This document shows positions 15,581 through 24,144 of a stretch of DNA of 39,094 bases, piece after piece. The notes beneath the pieces were generated by a model. It was not told the origin of the DNA, searched no databases, and saw only the letters and a list, made by a program, of their open reading frames with translations. The position numbers were made by a program, and so were the translations under genes. Source of the DNA: an uncultured Lachnospiraceae bacterium (GTDB lineage: Bacteria; Bacillota; Clostridia; Lachnospirales; Lachnospiraceae); contig CANQUG010000033.1 in the NCBI GenBank assembly GCA_947626985.1, positions 1 through 39,094 of the forward strand. Direction: 5' to 3'. The first letter of the stretch is position 1; the number at the start of each line of letters is the position of its first letter.

Positions 15581-16783
15581 ATGAAAAACTTTATTTTTAT
15601 TTCACCGAATTTCCCCGCCAATTACTGGATGTTCTGCCGGGAACTGAAAAAGAACGGCATGAACGTTCTGGGAATCGGGGATCAGCCCTACGACGAGCTG
15701 ACGCAGGATCTGAAGGACAGCCTGAACGAATACTATAAGGTGAGCAGCCTGGAAAACTGGGACGAGGTGTACCGGGCGGTGGCGTTTCTGACCTTCAAGC
15801 ACGGGAAAATCGACTGGCTGGAGTCCAATAACGAGTACTGGCTGGAGCGGGACGCCCATCTCCGCACGGAATTTCACATCACCACCGGCTTCCAGGACGA
15901 GGATATGCCCAGAGTAAAATATAAGTCCAAAATGAAGGAGTTCTACCGTAAAGCAGGACTTCCGGTGGCGCGCTATCACATGGTGGACACCCTGGAGAAG
16001 GCCAGAGAATTTACGGAGAAGGTGGGATACCCTGTAGTGGCCAAGCCGGACAATGGCGTAGGCGCTTCCCACACCTTTAAGATCGGGAACGATGAGGAGC
16101 TGGAACAGTTCTTCCGGGATAAATGGCCGGATACCATTTATATTATGGAAGAATTTGTAAAAGGAGAGGTGAATTCCTACGACGCCATCATAGATTCCAA
16201 CGGAGAGCCCCTCTTTGAGACGGGAAATATCAGCCCCATCTCCATCATGGACATTGTAAATTATTCGGATAACTGCCGGTTCTATATTCTGAAGGAGCTT
16301 CCCGACGATACCCGGGCCGCAGGCCGGGCCACGGTGAAAAGCTTCGGTGTGAAGAGCAGATTTATACATTTCGAGTTTTTCCGTCTTCTGGAGGATCAGG
16401 AGGGGCTGGGAAAGAAGGGCCAGCTGGTAGCTCTGGAGGTCAACATGCGTCCCAGTGGCGGCGTGACCCCGGATATGATCGACTTCGCCCACAGCACGGA
16501 CGTATATAAGATCTGGGCGGATATGGTTACCTTTGACTGTTCCACCATGCCGGTGGGAGAGCATGCCTACTGCGGGTACGCCGGACGGAGAGACGGAAAA
16601 CAGTTTGTCATGACCCATGAGGATATCATGGCCAGATACGGCGGCCAGGTGAAGATGGCGGAGCGCGTTCCCGACGTGCTTTCCGGAGCCATGGGAAATC
16701 AGATGTACGTGGCGGTGTTCCCCACAGAGGAGGAGCTGAACGCATTTTATAAAGATATTTTGTCTTGCAGAGAAGGAGAATAA
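15581..16783 (+). CDS. ATP-grasp domain carboxylate-amine/thiol ligase, substrate unknown
   Basis: ATP-grasp enzymes activate a carboxylate as acyl-phosphate and join it to a nucleophile. The ATG at 15581 follows AGAGGAAGAG. The 400-residue chain has a pre-ATP-grasp domain (1-105), the ATP-binding lysine segment VVAKPDNGVGASHT (152-165), the hinge MEEFVKGEVNSYD (189-201) and metal-binding residues in HFEFF (E265) and LEVNMRPSGG (E286, N288), so it looks catalytically complete. Similar proteins are often mislabelled as carbamoyl-phosphate synthase fragments. It lies 4 bases before a nucleotidyltransferase and after two esterases, suggesting ligation of an amino acid or similar group to a sugar or its carrier; that is inference. 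Confidence 0.85.
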   Translation: MKNFIFISPNFPANYWMFCRELKKNGMNVLGIGDQPYDELTQDLKDSLNEYYKVSSLENWDEVYRAVAFLTFKHGKIDWLESNNEYWLERDAHLRTEFHITTGFQDEDMPRVKYKSKMKEFYRKAGLPVARYHMVDTLEKAREFTEKVGYPVVAKPDNGVGASHTFKIGNDEELEQFFRDKWPDTIYIMEEFVKGEVNSYDAIIDSNGEPLFETGNISPISIMDIVNYSDNCRFYILKELPDDTRAAGRATVKSFGVKSRFIHFEFFRLLEDQEGLGKKGQLVALEVNMRPSGGVTPDMIDFAHSTDVYKIWADMVTFDCSTMPVGEHAYCGYAGRRDGKQFVMTHEDIMARYGGQVKMAERVPDVLSGAMGNQMYVAVFPTEEELNAFYKDILSCREGE

Positions 16784-16787
16784 GGCT

Positions 16788-17717
16788 ATGAAAAAACCGG
16801 TTCTGGTAGTGATGGCGGCAGGAATGGGCAGCCGGTACGGCGGATTGAAACAGATCGATCCCATCGACGGAGAAGGCCATATCATCATGGACTTTTCCAT
16901 CTACGACGCGGTGCGCGCTGGATTTGAGAAGGTGATCTTTATCATCAAGCGGGAAAACGAGGCGGATTTCCGGGCGGCCATCGGGGACCGGCTGGAAAAG
17001 CATATTCAGGTGGCGTATGTGTATCAGGAGCTGGACCGTCTTCCGGAGGGCTTTGCCGTACCGGAAGGACGGGTGAAGCCCTGGGGGACCGGTCACGCGG
17101 TGCTCAGCTGCCGGGAGGAGCTGGACGGTCCCTTCGCCGTGATCAACGCGGACGACTACTACGGACGGCATGCCTTCCGGATGGCGTATGATTTCCTGGC
17201 GAATCAGGAGGATATCCCCGGGGCATACCGGTTTATGATGGTGGGCTACCAGGTGGAAAACACCCTCACTGAGAACGGCCATGTGGCCAGAGGCGTGTGC
17301 TCCGTGGACGAGGAGGGAAATCTCGCGGACATTCACGAGCGCACCCGCATTGAAAAAAAGGGAGACGGAGCCGCCTACACGGAGGACGAGGGAAAAACCT
17401 GGGTACCCCTTCCGAAAGGAAGCATCGTTTCCATGAACATGTGGGGCTTTACCCGGGGTTTTCTGAAAGAACTGGAAGATCGTTTCGCGGGCTTCCTGGA
17501 GGAAAATCTGAAAAAGAACCCGCTGAAGTGTGAGTATTTCCTGCCCTTTGTGGTGGATGAGCTTCTGAAGGAGGGAAAGGCCTCCGTGAAGGTGCTCAGC
17601 TCCGCGGACAAATGGTACGGCGTCACTTATAAGGAGGACAAGCCCGTGGTGATGGCCGCGGTGCAGAGACTGAAGGAGGAAGGGGTTTATCCTCAGAAAC
17701 TGTGGGAGACGGAATAG
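16788..17717 (+). CDS. Sugar-phosphate nucleotidyltransferase
   Basis: This enzyme should transfer NMP from an NTP to a sugar 1-phosphate. The N-terminus has the signature LVVMAAGMGSRYGGLKQ (G-x-G-x-R at 12-16, Lys21), followed by WGTGHAVL and the metal-binding NADDYYG (D122-D123). Length 309 aa fits a single Rossmann-type catalytic domain without the left-handed beta-helix of GlmU. Four bases separate it from the ATP-grasp gene, and a NahK-like sugar kinase follows 64 bases later, so kinase and nucleotidyltransferase probably act in sequence on the same sugar. The nucleotide used (UTP or another) is not visible. Confidence 0.9.
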   Translation: MKKPVLVVMAAGMGSRYGGLKQIDPIDGEGHIIMDFSIYDAVRAGFEKVIFIIKRENEADFRAAIGDRLEKHIQVAYVYQELDRLPEGFAVPEGRVKPWGTGHAVLSCREELDGPFAVINADDYYGRHAFRMAYDFLANQEDIPGAYRFMMVGYQVENTLTENGHVARGVCSVDEEGNLADIHERTRIEKKGDGAAYTEDEGKTWVPLPKGSIVSMNMWGFTRGFLKELEDRFAGFLEENLKKNPLKCEYFLPFVVDELLKEGKASVKVLSSADKWYGVTYKEDKPVVMAAVQRLKEEGVYPQKLWETE

Positions 17718-17781
17718 AGCCGGGGCGGTTTTTGCCGGCGGATCCGGCCGTGCCGGGGCGAAAGGGCAGGAGGAATCATAA

Positions 17782-18888
17782 TTGGAAATTGAAGAAAGAA
17801 TCAGGGAAGTCATTTCCCATTACAGATTTTCGGGCGGGCTGACGGAATGCAGACCTTACGGCAGCGGACATATCAATGGAACCTATCGCCTGACCTTCCG
17901 GGAGGGAGACCGGGAAAAACGGTATATCCTCCAGATCATCAACCGGAGTATTTTTACGAAGCCGGAAGAAGTGATGGAAAATATCGAAGGCGTGACGGCG
18001 TGGCTGAGAAAGAAGATACTGGAAAAGGGCGGGGACCCGGAGCGGGAAACGCTGAATATCGTTCCTGCCGGGGACGGAGCCCTCTTCTGTGTGGATTCCC
18101 GGGGAGAATACTGGAGAGTGTACCATTTTATCGAACATGCGGTCTGTCTGGACCAGGTGCGGAGCACGGAGGATTTTTACCAGAGCGCTCTGGCCTTCGG
18201 GAATTTTCAGCGTCTGCTCTCCGATTATCCTGCCCACACCCTTCACGAGACCATACGGAACTTTCACAATACTCCCGAGAGATACCGTCAGTTTCAGGAG
18301 GCTTTCCGCAGGGACGCCTTCGGGCGGGCGGCCCAGGTGGAGGAGGAGGCCCGGTTCGTGGAAGAGCGGGAAGGCTTTTCCCACACGCTCATGGACCTTC
18401 TGGACTCCGGGAAGCTGCCTCTGCGGGTCACTCACAATGACACGAAGCTGAATAACCTCATGTTCGACAGCGCCACAGGCAAACCTCTCTGCGTCATCGA
18501 TCTGGATACGGTGATGCCCGGGCTTTCCGTGATGGATTTCGGAGATTCCATCCGCTATGGAGCCAATACCGGAGCGGAGGATGAGCGGGACCTGTCCAGG
18601 GTTTCCTGCAGCATGGAGCTCTATGAGGCGTATGTCAAAGGTTTTATTGAGGGATGCGCCGGCGCGCTGACGGAGCTGGAGCTGGAGATGCTGCCCGTCG
18701 GAGCCATCATGATCACCTTTGAGAATGCCATGCGGTTCCTTACGGATTATCTGGAGGGAGATCACTACTATAAGATCGAGTGGGAAGGACAGAATCTTGT
18801 CCGGGCCAGAACTCAGATCAAGATGGTGCGGGACATGGAGGAAAAGCTGCCGCTGATGAAGGCTATTGCGGAAAAATACAGGAACTGA
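17782..18888 (+). CDS. Sugar kinase of the aminoglycoside-phosphotransferase fold, NahK-like
   Basis: The start is TTG (17782) with CAGGAGGA eight bases upstream; no better ATG exists. The 368-residue chain has a Gly-rich N-lobe loop YGSGHINGTYRL, the hinge WRVYHFIEH, the catalytic loop THNDTKLNN (217-225, Asp220 as base) and the metal motif VIDLDTV (238-244). The order and the HNDTKLNN form match N-acetylhexosamine 1-kinases (NahK of the bifidobacterial lacto-N-biose pathway, about 360 aa) rather than choline or homoserine kinases. In bifidobacteria NahK works with a uridylyltransferase and GalE; here a nucleotidyltransferase precedes it and galE follows. The sugar specificity is inferred. 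Confidence 0.82.
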   Translation: MEIEERIREVISHYRFSGGLTECRPYGSGHINGTYRLTFREGDREKRYILQIINRSIFTKPEEVMENIEGVTAWLRKKILEKGGDPERETLNIVPAGDGALFCVDSRGEYWRVYHFIEHAVCLDQVRSTEDFYQSALAFGNFQRLLSDYPAHTLHETIRNFHNTPERYRQFQEAFRRDAFGRAAQVEEEARFVEEREGFSHTLMDLLDSGKLPLRVTHNDTKLNNLMFDSATGKPLCVIDLDTVMPGLSVMDFGDSIRYGANTGAEDERDLSRVSCSMELYEAYVKGFIEGCAGALTELELEMLPVGAIMITFENAMRFLTDYLEGDHYYKIEWEGQNLVRARTQIKMVRDMEEKLPLMKAIAEKYRN

Positions 18889-18905
18889 AAGGCAGCAGGG
18901 AACTA

Positions 18906-18987
18906 CAGGAAGATTCGTACAGAGCCGCTCGGCAGTGTATAATGCACAGCCGGGCTTTAGCAGGCAGCTGCAGGAAGATTCGTACAG
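18906..18987 (+). repeat. 17-bp direct repeat, 65-bp period, in the kinase-galE gap
   Basis: CAGGAAGATTCGTACAG occurs at 18906-18922 and 18971-18987. The rest of each 65-bp unit is only loosely similar and both end in a GC(A)GCxGCTG-like segment. A TATAAT at 18938-18943 lies between the copies without a good -35. The 240-base gap shows no gene. Confidence 0.8.
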
Positions 18988-19128
18988 TGCTGACGCGGAT
19001 ATCAGACACTGATTACTTCGATGTGAATGCAGCGCTGTACCGGGAAACAATGAGCAGTCGCCGGCAGGCACGATACATAGTCCATAATGTGCTATAGCTG
19101 CGGAGAGCGTCAGAAAGGAGAAACAGAT

Positions 19129-20145
19129 ATGGCGATTTTAGTTACAGGAGGAGCCGGATATATCGGAAGTCACACAGTGGTGGAGCTGCAGGAAGCGGGC
19201 CACGACGTGGTCGTGGTGGATAACCTCAGCAATTCCAGTGAAAAAGCATTAAAGCGGGTGGAGAAGATCACCGGTAAGCCGGTAACCTTTTATAAGGCGG
19301 ATATCCTGGACCGGGATGCCCTCAACGGGATTTTTGACCGGGAAAGCATTGACTCCTGCATTCACTTTGCGGGTCTGAAGGCTGTGGGCGAATCCGTGGC
19401 GAAGCCCTGGGAATACTATAACAACAACATTTCGGGGACCCTCACTCTGGTGGACGTGATGAGACAGCACAATGTGAAGAATATCATCTTCTCCTCCTCC
19501 GCCACTGTCTACGGGGATCCGGCGATAATTCCCATCACGGAGGAGTGCCCCAAGGGCCAGTGCACCAATCCCTACGGCTGGACCAAATCCATGCTGGAGC
19601 AGATCCTCATGGATATCCAGAAGGCGGACCCGGAATGGAACGTGGTGCTTCTCCGCTATTTCAATCCCATCGGCGCTCACAAGAGCGGAACCATCGGGGA
19701 AAATCCCAATGGGATCCCCAACAATCTCATGCCCTACATTACTCAGGTGGCCGTGGGCAAGCTGAAGGAGCTGGGAGTATTCGGAAACGATTATGACACC
19801 CCGGACGGCACCGGCGTGAGAGACTATATTCATGTGGTGGACCTGGCGAAAGGCCATGTGAAAGCCCTGAAAAAACTGGAGGGCCATACCGGACTTTCCA
19901 TTTATAATCTGGGCACCGGCGTGGGCTACAGCGTACTGGATATTGTAAAGAATTTCCAGGAGGCCACCGGGGTGAAGATCCCCTATGTGATCAAGGCCCG
20001 CCGTCCCGGCGATATCGCCGCCTGCTATTCCGACGCCTCCAAGGCGGAGCGGGAGCTGGGCTGGAAAGCGGAAAACGGCATCCGGGAAATGTGCGCGGAT
20101 TCCTGGAACTGGCAGTCCAAAAATCCCAACGGCTACGAGGACTGA
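19129..20145 (+). CDS. galE: UDP-glucose/UDP-N-acetylglucosamine 4-epimerase
   Basis: GalE interconverts UDP-Glc and UDP-Gal through an NAD-bound 4-keto intermediate. The ATG at 19129 follows AAAGGAG. In the 338-aa chain, GGAGYIG (7-13) binds NAD, S124 in FSSSATVYG with Y149 and K153 in NPYGWTK form the catalytic set, and [10 protein letters not shown] (291-300) binds the uridine phosphate. The residue aligned with Tyr299 of E. coli GalE is Cys299, the small residue that human GALE has at this position and that permits UDP-GlcNAc/UDP-GalNAc as substrates. With the kinase and nucleotidyltransferase just upstream, this suggests a role in N-acetylhexosamine use as well as the Leloir pathway. Confidence 0.95.
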   Translation: MAILVTGGAGYIGSHTVVELQEAGHDVVVVDNLSNSSEKALKRVEKITGKPVTFYKADILDRDALNGIFDRESIDSCIHFAGLKAVGESVAKPWEYYNNNISGTLTLVDVMRQHNVKNIIFSSSATVYGDPAIIPITEECPKGQCTNPYGWTKSMLEQILMDIQKADPEWNVVLLRYFNPIGAHKSGTIGENPNGIPNNLMPYITQVAVGKLKELGVFGNDYDTPDGTGVRDYIHVVDLAKGHVKALKKLEGHTGLSIYNLGTGVGYSVLDIVKNFQEATGVKIPYVIKARRPGDIAACYSDASKAERELGWKAENGIREMCADSWNWQSKNPNGYED

Positions 20146-20159
20146 TTTCAGAAAAAAAG

Positions 20160-20204
20160 GAAACAGGGCTGCCGGTACATGCTGACAGCCCCGTTTCTTT
20201 TTTT
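20160..20204 (+). terminator. Bidirectional terminator between galE and the DUF1846 gene
   Basis: GAAAC-A-GGGCTG (20160-20171) pairs with CAGCCC-C-GTTTC (20186-20197). A T7 tract follows on the plus strand and an A7 run (20152-20158) precedes it, giving a T-tract on the minus strand. It serves both convergent genes. Confidence 0.88.
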
Positions 20205-21681
20205 AATGATAGTTCCTCTCTTTTTCGAATTTCGGCTCGCAGGTAAGCTCGATGCCCAGTCTGCGCAGCTCCTCGATGTCCACCGGGGAGAGCATTACGG
20301 AGATGTGGGCCTGGCAGCCCTTCAGATTCCGCAGCTGCTCCAGGGCCTGACGGGCATAGGGATTGCTGGCGGCGCTGACGGAGAGGGCAATGAGAGTCTC
20401 GTCCGTATGAAGCCTGGGATTTTTGCTCCCCAGATAGCGGGTTTTCAGCTCCTGGATGGGGCGGATGGCCTCCGGCGAGATCACATGGACGCTGTGATCG
20501 ATCCCGGCCAGCTCCTTTAAGGCGTTCAGCAGAAGAGCGGAGGAAGCCCCCAGAAGCTCAGAGGTCTTTCCGTCCACCAGAGTGCCGTCGGGAAGCTCCA
20601 GAGCGGCCGCGGGAGCGCCGGTTTCTCTGGCCCGGTTCAGACTGCAGGTGACCACCGGACGGTCCTCGGGAGAAATATGGGCCTGCTGCATGAGGAGCTC
20701 GATCTTCAGGACCTCCTCCTCCTTGCCGGAGCCGGACGCCAGAGCGTTCATGCTTTTATAGTATCTGCGGATGATCTCCTGGCAGGACGCCTCCCGGCAC
20801 GCTTCGTCGTCCACGATGCAGTTGCCGGCCATGTTTACCCCCATATCCGTGGGAGATTTGTAGGGACATTTGCCGATGATCTTCTCGAACATGGCCTGAA
20901 GAACCGGGAAAATCTCCACGTCCCGATTGTAATTGACCGTGGTTTCCCCGTAGGCCTCCAGGTGGAAGGGATCGATCATATTCACGTCGTTCAGATCCGC
21001 AGTGGCCGCTTCATAGGCCAGATTCACCGGATGCTTCAGAGGAATGTTCCAGATGGGGAACGTCTCGAATTTCGCATAGCCGGCGCTGATTCCCCGTTTG
21101 TATTCGTGATAAAGCTGAGAGAGACAGGTGGCCATCTTGCCGCTTCCCGGACCGGGCGCGGTGACCACCACCAGGGGCCGGGATGTCTCGATGTACTGAT
21201 TTTTTCCGTAACCCTCGTCGCTGACGATGAGAGAGGTGCTGCTGGGATAACCGGGGATGGTGTAGTGCATGAACACCGGAATTCCCATTTTTTCCAGACG
21301 GTTTTTAAACAGGTCGGCGCTCTCCTGGCCGGCGTAGCGGGTGATGCATACGCTGCCCACATAGAGGCCCTTGTCCGTAAATTCCTGAATCAGACGGAAA
21401 ACGTCGGTGTTGTAGGTGATGCCCAGATCGCCCCGGATTTTATTTTTGTCGATATCCGCCGCGCTGATGACGATGACGATCTCCGCCTGATCGGAGAGCT
21501 GCATCAGCATGCGCAGCTTGCTGTCGGGTTCGAACCCCGGAAGAACTCTGGATGCGTGGTAGTCGTCGAAGAGCTTGCCTCCGAATTCCAGGTACAGCTT
21601 GTTGCCGAACTGGCTGATACGCTCCCGGATGTGCTCGGACTGCATCTTAAGGTACTTTTCGTTGTCAAATCCAATCTTCAT
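20203..21681 (-). CDS. DUF1846 (UPF0371) family protein
   Basis: The family is widespread in Firmicutes and has solved structures but no agreed function. The start MKIGFDNEKYLKMQSEHIRERI at 21681 is the usual family start; an ATG at 21714 lies in a purine-rich GGGAAAGGG tract that more likely serves as the ribosome site. The 492-aa length is typical. A glycine-rich loop APGPGSGKMATCLSQLYHE resembles a P-loop but has Met where Ser or Thr is normal. The segments VNMAGNCIVDDEACREA and RYLGSKNPRLHTDETLIALSVSA are characteristic. It is monocistronic, with its own promoter and a shared terminator. Confidence 0.93.
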   Translation of the reverse strand: MKIGFDNEKYLKMQSEHIRERISQFGNKLYLEFGGKLFDDYHASRVLPGFEPDSKLRMLMQLSDQAEIVIVISAADIDKNKIRGDLGITYNTDVFRLIQEFTDKGLYVGSVCITRYAGQESADLFKNRLEKMGIPVFMHYTIPGYPSSTSLIVSDEGYGKNQYIETSRPLVVVTAPGPGSGKMATCLSQLYHEYKRGISAGYAKFETFPIWNIPLKHPVNLAYEAATADLNDVNMIDPFHLEAYGETTVNYNRDVEIFPVLQAMFEKIIGKCPYKSPTDMGVNMAGNCIVDDEACREASCQEIIRRYYKSMNALASGSGKEEEVLKIELLMQQAHISPEDRPVVTCSLNRARETGAPAAALELPDGTLVDGKTSELLGASSALLLNALKELAGIDHSVHVISPEAIRPIQELKTRYLGSKNPRLHTDETLIALSVSAASNPYARQALEQLRNLKGCQAHISVMLSPVDIEELRRLGIELTCEPKFEKERNYH

Positions 21682-21730
21682 TTGTCCTTTCCCTTTTCCC
21701 TTTCCCATGCTCATAATAGAAACAAACCTA

Positions 21731-21759
21731 AGTATACTACAAAAAATTTCCTTTGTCTC
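21731..21759 (-). promoter_or_regulatory. Promoter of the DUF1846 gene
   Basis: On the minus strand GAGACA (21754-21759) and TATACT (21731-21736) are spaced by 17 bases. The predicted transcript start near 21724 leaves a leader of about 43 bases before the start at 21681. Confidence 0.65.
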
Positions 21760-21881
21760 ACTATTTTTTTCGGCAAGGGGAAAATAAATTCCGGCTGCGG
21801 CCGAAAGATTGCAGAATATTCCGGTTAACAGATTTTGGGCAGTCTGGGCATAAAAATCAGAAGTTTTTCACAATCTGCAGG

Positions 21882-21910
21882 TTGATTTCTCTGAGGAATC
21901 TCTTTATAAT
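21882..21910 (+). promoter_or_regulatory. Promoter of ftsH
   Basis: TTGATT (21882-21887), 17 bases, TATAAT (21905-21910). The start codon at 21940 follows with AGAGGAGG in the short leader. Confidence 0.8.
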
Positions 21911-21939
21911 ATAGAATTGATTACAAGAGGAGGAAAAAA

Positions 21940-24045
21940 ATGAATAATATGGACAGTCACCAAAACGGAAATCGTCCTGACAACAATGATCCCAGAAAAC
22001 AGGGTTCCAATAAGAATCATCAGTCGATTCTCGCGTTTCTCATCTGCCTCCTGGTCACGCTGGTATGTTTCAGTCTTTTTACCAATATGCTGCGGGATAA
22101 TTCCAGCGAAATCACCTATGATAAATTTATTCAGATGGTGGAGGACGGCCAGATCCGGGAAGTGACCCTCCAGTCGGGAACGCTTACCATTGTTCCCAAG
22201 GGTCTGAGCGCCGCTTTTGCAGATATGACCTATTACACGAATCTGATGGAGGATGAAGCCTCCCTGACGAAACGTCTGGAAGGAACAGGCATTGTGTTCA
22301 GCTCCGAGCCGCCGGACGCCATGGGGGAATTTCTGGCGATGATGCTCAGCGTTCTGCTTCCTACGGTTCTGCTGTTCGGTATGCTGATGTTTTTTATGCG
22401 CCGCATGAACAAGGGGGGCGGCGTGATGGGAGTGGGCCGCAGCCGTGCCAAGGCCTATATTCAGAAGGAGACCGGCGTCACCTTCCAGGATGTGGCGGGA
22501 CAGGAGGAGGCGAAGGAATCCCTCCAGGAGGTGGTGGATTTCCTGCACAATCCCGGCAAATATACCACCATCGGGGCCAAGCTTCCCAAGGGCGCGCTGC
22601 TGGTGGGACCTCCCGGAACAGGAAAAACCCTGCTGGCCAAGGCAGTGGCGGGGGAGGCGAATGTCCCGTTTTTTTCCCTCTCCGGTTCGGAATTTGTGGA
22701 AATGTTCGTGGGCGTGGGCGCTTCCCGCGTGAGGGACCTCTTTGAGGAAGCGAAAAAGAACGCGCCCTGTATTGTATTTATCGATGAGATCGACGCCATC
22801 GGCAAAACCCGTGACGCCCATTTCGGTGGGGGGAACGACGAGCGGGAACAGACGCTGAATCAGCTCCTTGCGGAGATGGACGGCTTTGACACCTCCAAGG
22901 GTCTTCTGATCCTGGCCGCGACCAACCGCCCTGAGGTTCTGGATCCGGCGCTGCTCCGTCCGGGACGGTTTGACCGGCGCGTCATCGTGGACCGTCCGGA
23001 TCTGAAAGGCCGTGTGGACATCCTGAAGGTTCACGCCAAGGATGTGATGCTGGATGAGACGGTGGATTTTGACGCCATCGCGCTGGCTACTTCCGGGGCA
23101 GTGGGCTCCGATCTGGCCAACATGATCAATGAGGCCGCCATTCTGGCGGTGAAGAGCGGCCGCAAGGCCGTATCCCAGAAGGATCTCCTGGAGTCCGTGG
23201 AGGTGGTCCTTGTGGGCAAGGAAAAGAAGGACCGCATTTTAAGCGCACAGGAGCGGAGGATCGTTTCCTACCACGAGGTGGGACACGCCCTGGTGAGCGC
23301 CCTCCAGAAGGACGCGGAGCCGGTGCAGAAGATCACCATCGTTCCCCGTACCATGGGAGCTCTGGGATATGTGATGCAGGTTCCGGAGGAGGAGAAATTC
23401 CTGAATACCAAGAAAGAACTGGAAGCCATGCTGGTGGGCTATCTGGGCGGCCGCGCCGCCGAGGAGATCGTCTTCGACACGGTCACCACGGGAGCGGCCA
23501 ACGATATCGAGCAGGCCACCAAGGTAGCCAGAGCCATGATCACCCAGTACGGCATGTCGAAGAAGTTCGGCCTGATGGGGCTGGCCACCCAGGAAAATCA
23601 GTATCTCACCGGCCGGGCTGTTTTGAACTGCGGAGACGACACGGCCACGGAGATCGACCACGAGGTGATGAAGCTGCTCCACGATTCCTACGAGGAGGCC
23701 AAGGCGCTTCTGAACAGTCACCGTCCGGCGCTGGATAAGATTTCGGAGTACCTGATTAAAAAGGAGACCATCACCGGGAAGGAGTTCATGAAGATCTTCC
23801 GGGCGGTGGAAAAGGGCATGGAGATTCCGGAAAACCTGGATGAGCTGAATCTGGACGAACTGAGCGGGAAGAAGCCGGCAGACGGGGAAACCCAGTCCGG
23901 GAGAATGCTGACGGACAGCGGGAAGGCCGGGGATTCCCCGGAGACAGATGCCCCGGCGGAAGGGGAAGTTCCGGAAAAGGCGGAATCCCCGAAGGAAGAG
24001 AAAGCCGCTGTTTTCGTGGACGAGAAACCGGTTCCCCAGGCATAG
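21940..24045 (+). CDS. ftsH: ATP-dependent zinc metalloprotease FtsH
   Basis: FtsH is a membrane-anchored AAA+ protease that extracts and degrades membrane and regulatory proteins. Two membrane helices (about 29-49 and 133-153) enclose the extracytoplasmic domain. The AAA module has Walker A GPPGTGKT (223-230), pore loop FVEMFVG (252-258), Walker B IVFIDEID (278-285) and arginine fingers in RPGRFDRR. The zinc site is HEVGH (445-449), where most FtsH proteins have HEAGH, with third ligand D522 in [11 protein letters not shown]. The 701-aa protein ends in a Pro/Glu/Ala-rich tail (about 630-701) that looks disordered. It is monocistronic with its own promoter and terminator. The N-terminal [12 protein letters not shown] stretch is polar and also probably disordered. 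Confidence 0.96.
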   Translation: MNNMDSHQNGNRPDNNDPRKQGSNKNHQSILAFLICLLVTLVCFSLFTNMLRDNSSEITYDKFIQMVEDGQIREVTLQSGTLTIVPKGLSAAFADMTYYTNLMEDEASLTKRLEGTGIVFSSEPPDAMGEFLAMMLSVLLPTVLLFGMLMFFMRRMNKGGGVMGVGRSRAKAYIQKETGVTFQDVAGQEEAKESLQEVVDFLHNPGKYTTIGAKLPKGALLVGPPGTGKTLLAKAVAGEANVPFFSLSGSEFVEMFVGVGASRVRDLFEEAKKNAPCIVFIDEIDAIGKTRDAHFGGGNDEREQTLNQLLAEMDGFDTSKGLLILAATNRPEVLDPALLRPGRFDRRVIVDRPDLKGRVDILKVHAKDVMLDETVDFDAIALATSGAVGSDLANMINEAAILAVKSGRKAVSQKDLLESVEVVLVGKEKKDRILSAQERRIVSYHEVGHALVSALQKDAEPVQKITIVPRTMGALGYVMQVPEEEKFLNTKKELEAMLVGYLGGRAAEEIVFDTVTTGAANDIEQATKVARAMITQYGMSKKFGLMGLATQENQYLTGRAVLNCGDDTATEIDHEVMKLLHDSYEEAKALLNSHRPALDKISEYLIKKETITGKEFMKIFRAVEKGMEIPENLDELNLDELSGKKPADGETQSGRMLTDSGKAGDSPETDAPAEGEVPEKAESPKEEKAAVFVDEKPVPQA

Positions 24046-24079
24046 GATTTCCGGTTATCGCAGATATCGTATGGACAGA

Positions 24080-24124
24080 AGCTGCTGCAATAGGTAAAAT
24101 GATTGCGGCAGCTTTGTTATTTTC
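24080..24124 (+). terminator. Terminator of ftsH
   Basis: AGCTGCTGCAA (24080-24090) pairs with TTGCGGCAGCT (24103-24113), with one G-T pair, and is followed by TTGTTATTTT. It separates ftsH from uvrC and rules out a uvrC start upstream of 24145. Confidence 0.8.
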
Positions 24125-24144
24125 ATAAGGAAAAGGAGTTTTCC

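Noticed and set aside
18780-19097. Plus-strand frame spanning the kinase-galE gap
   Set aside because: It overlaps the kinase in another frame, covers the repeat, and has no ribosome site or family resemblance.
20677-21828. Plus-strand open frame of 383 codons
   Set aside because: It is antisense to the DUF1846 gene, which has a promoter and the expected length.
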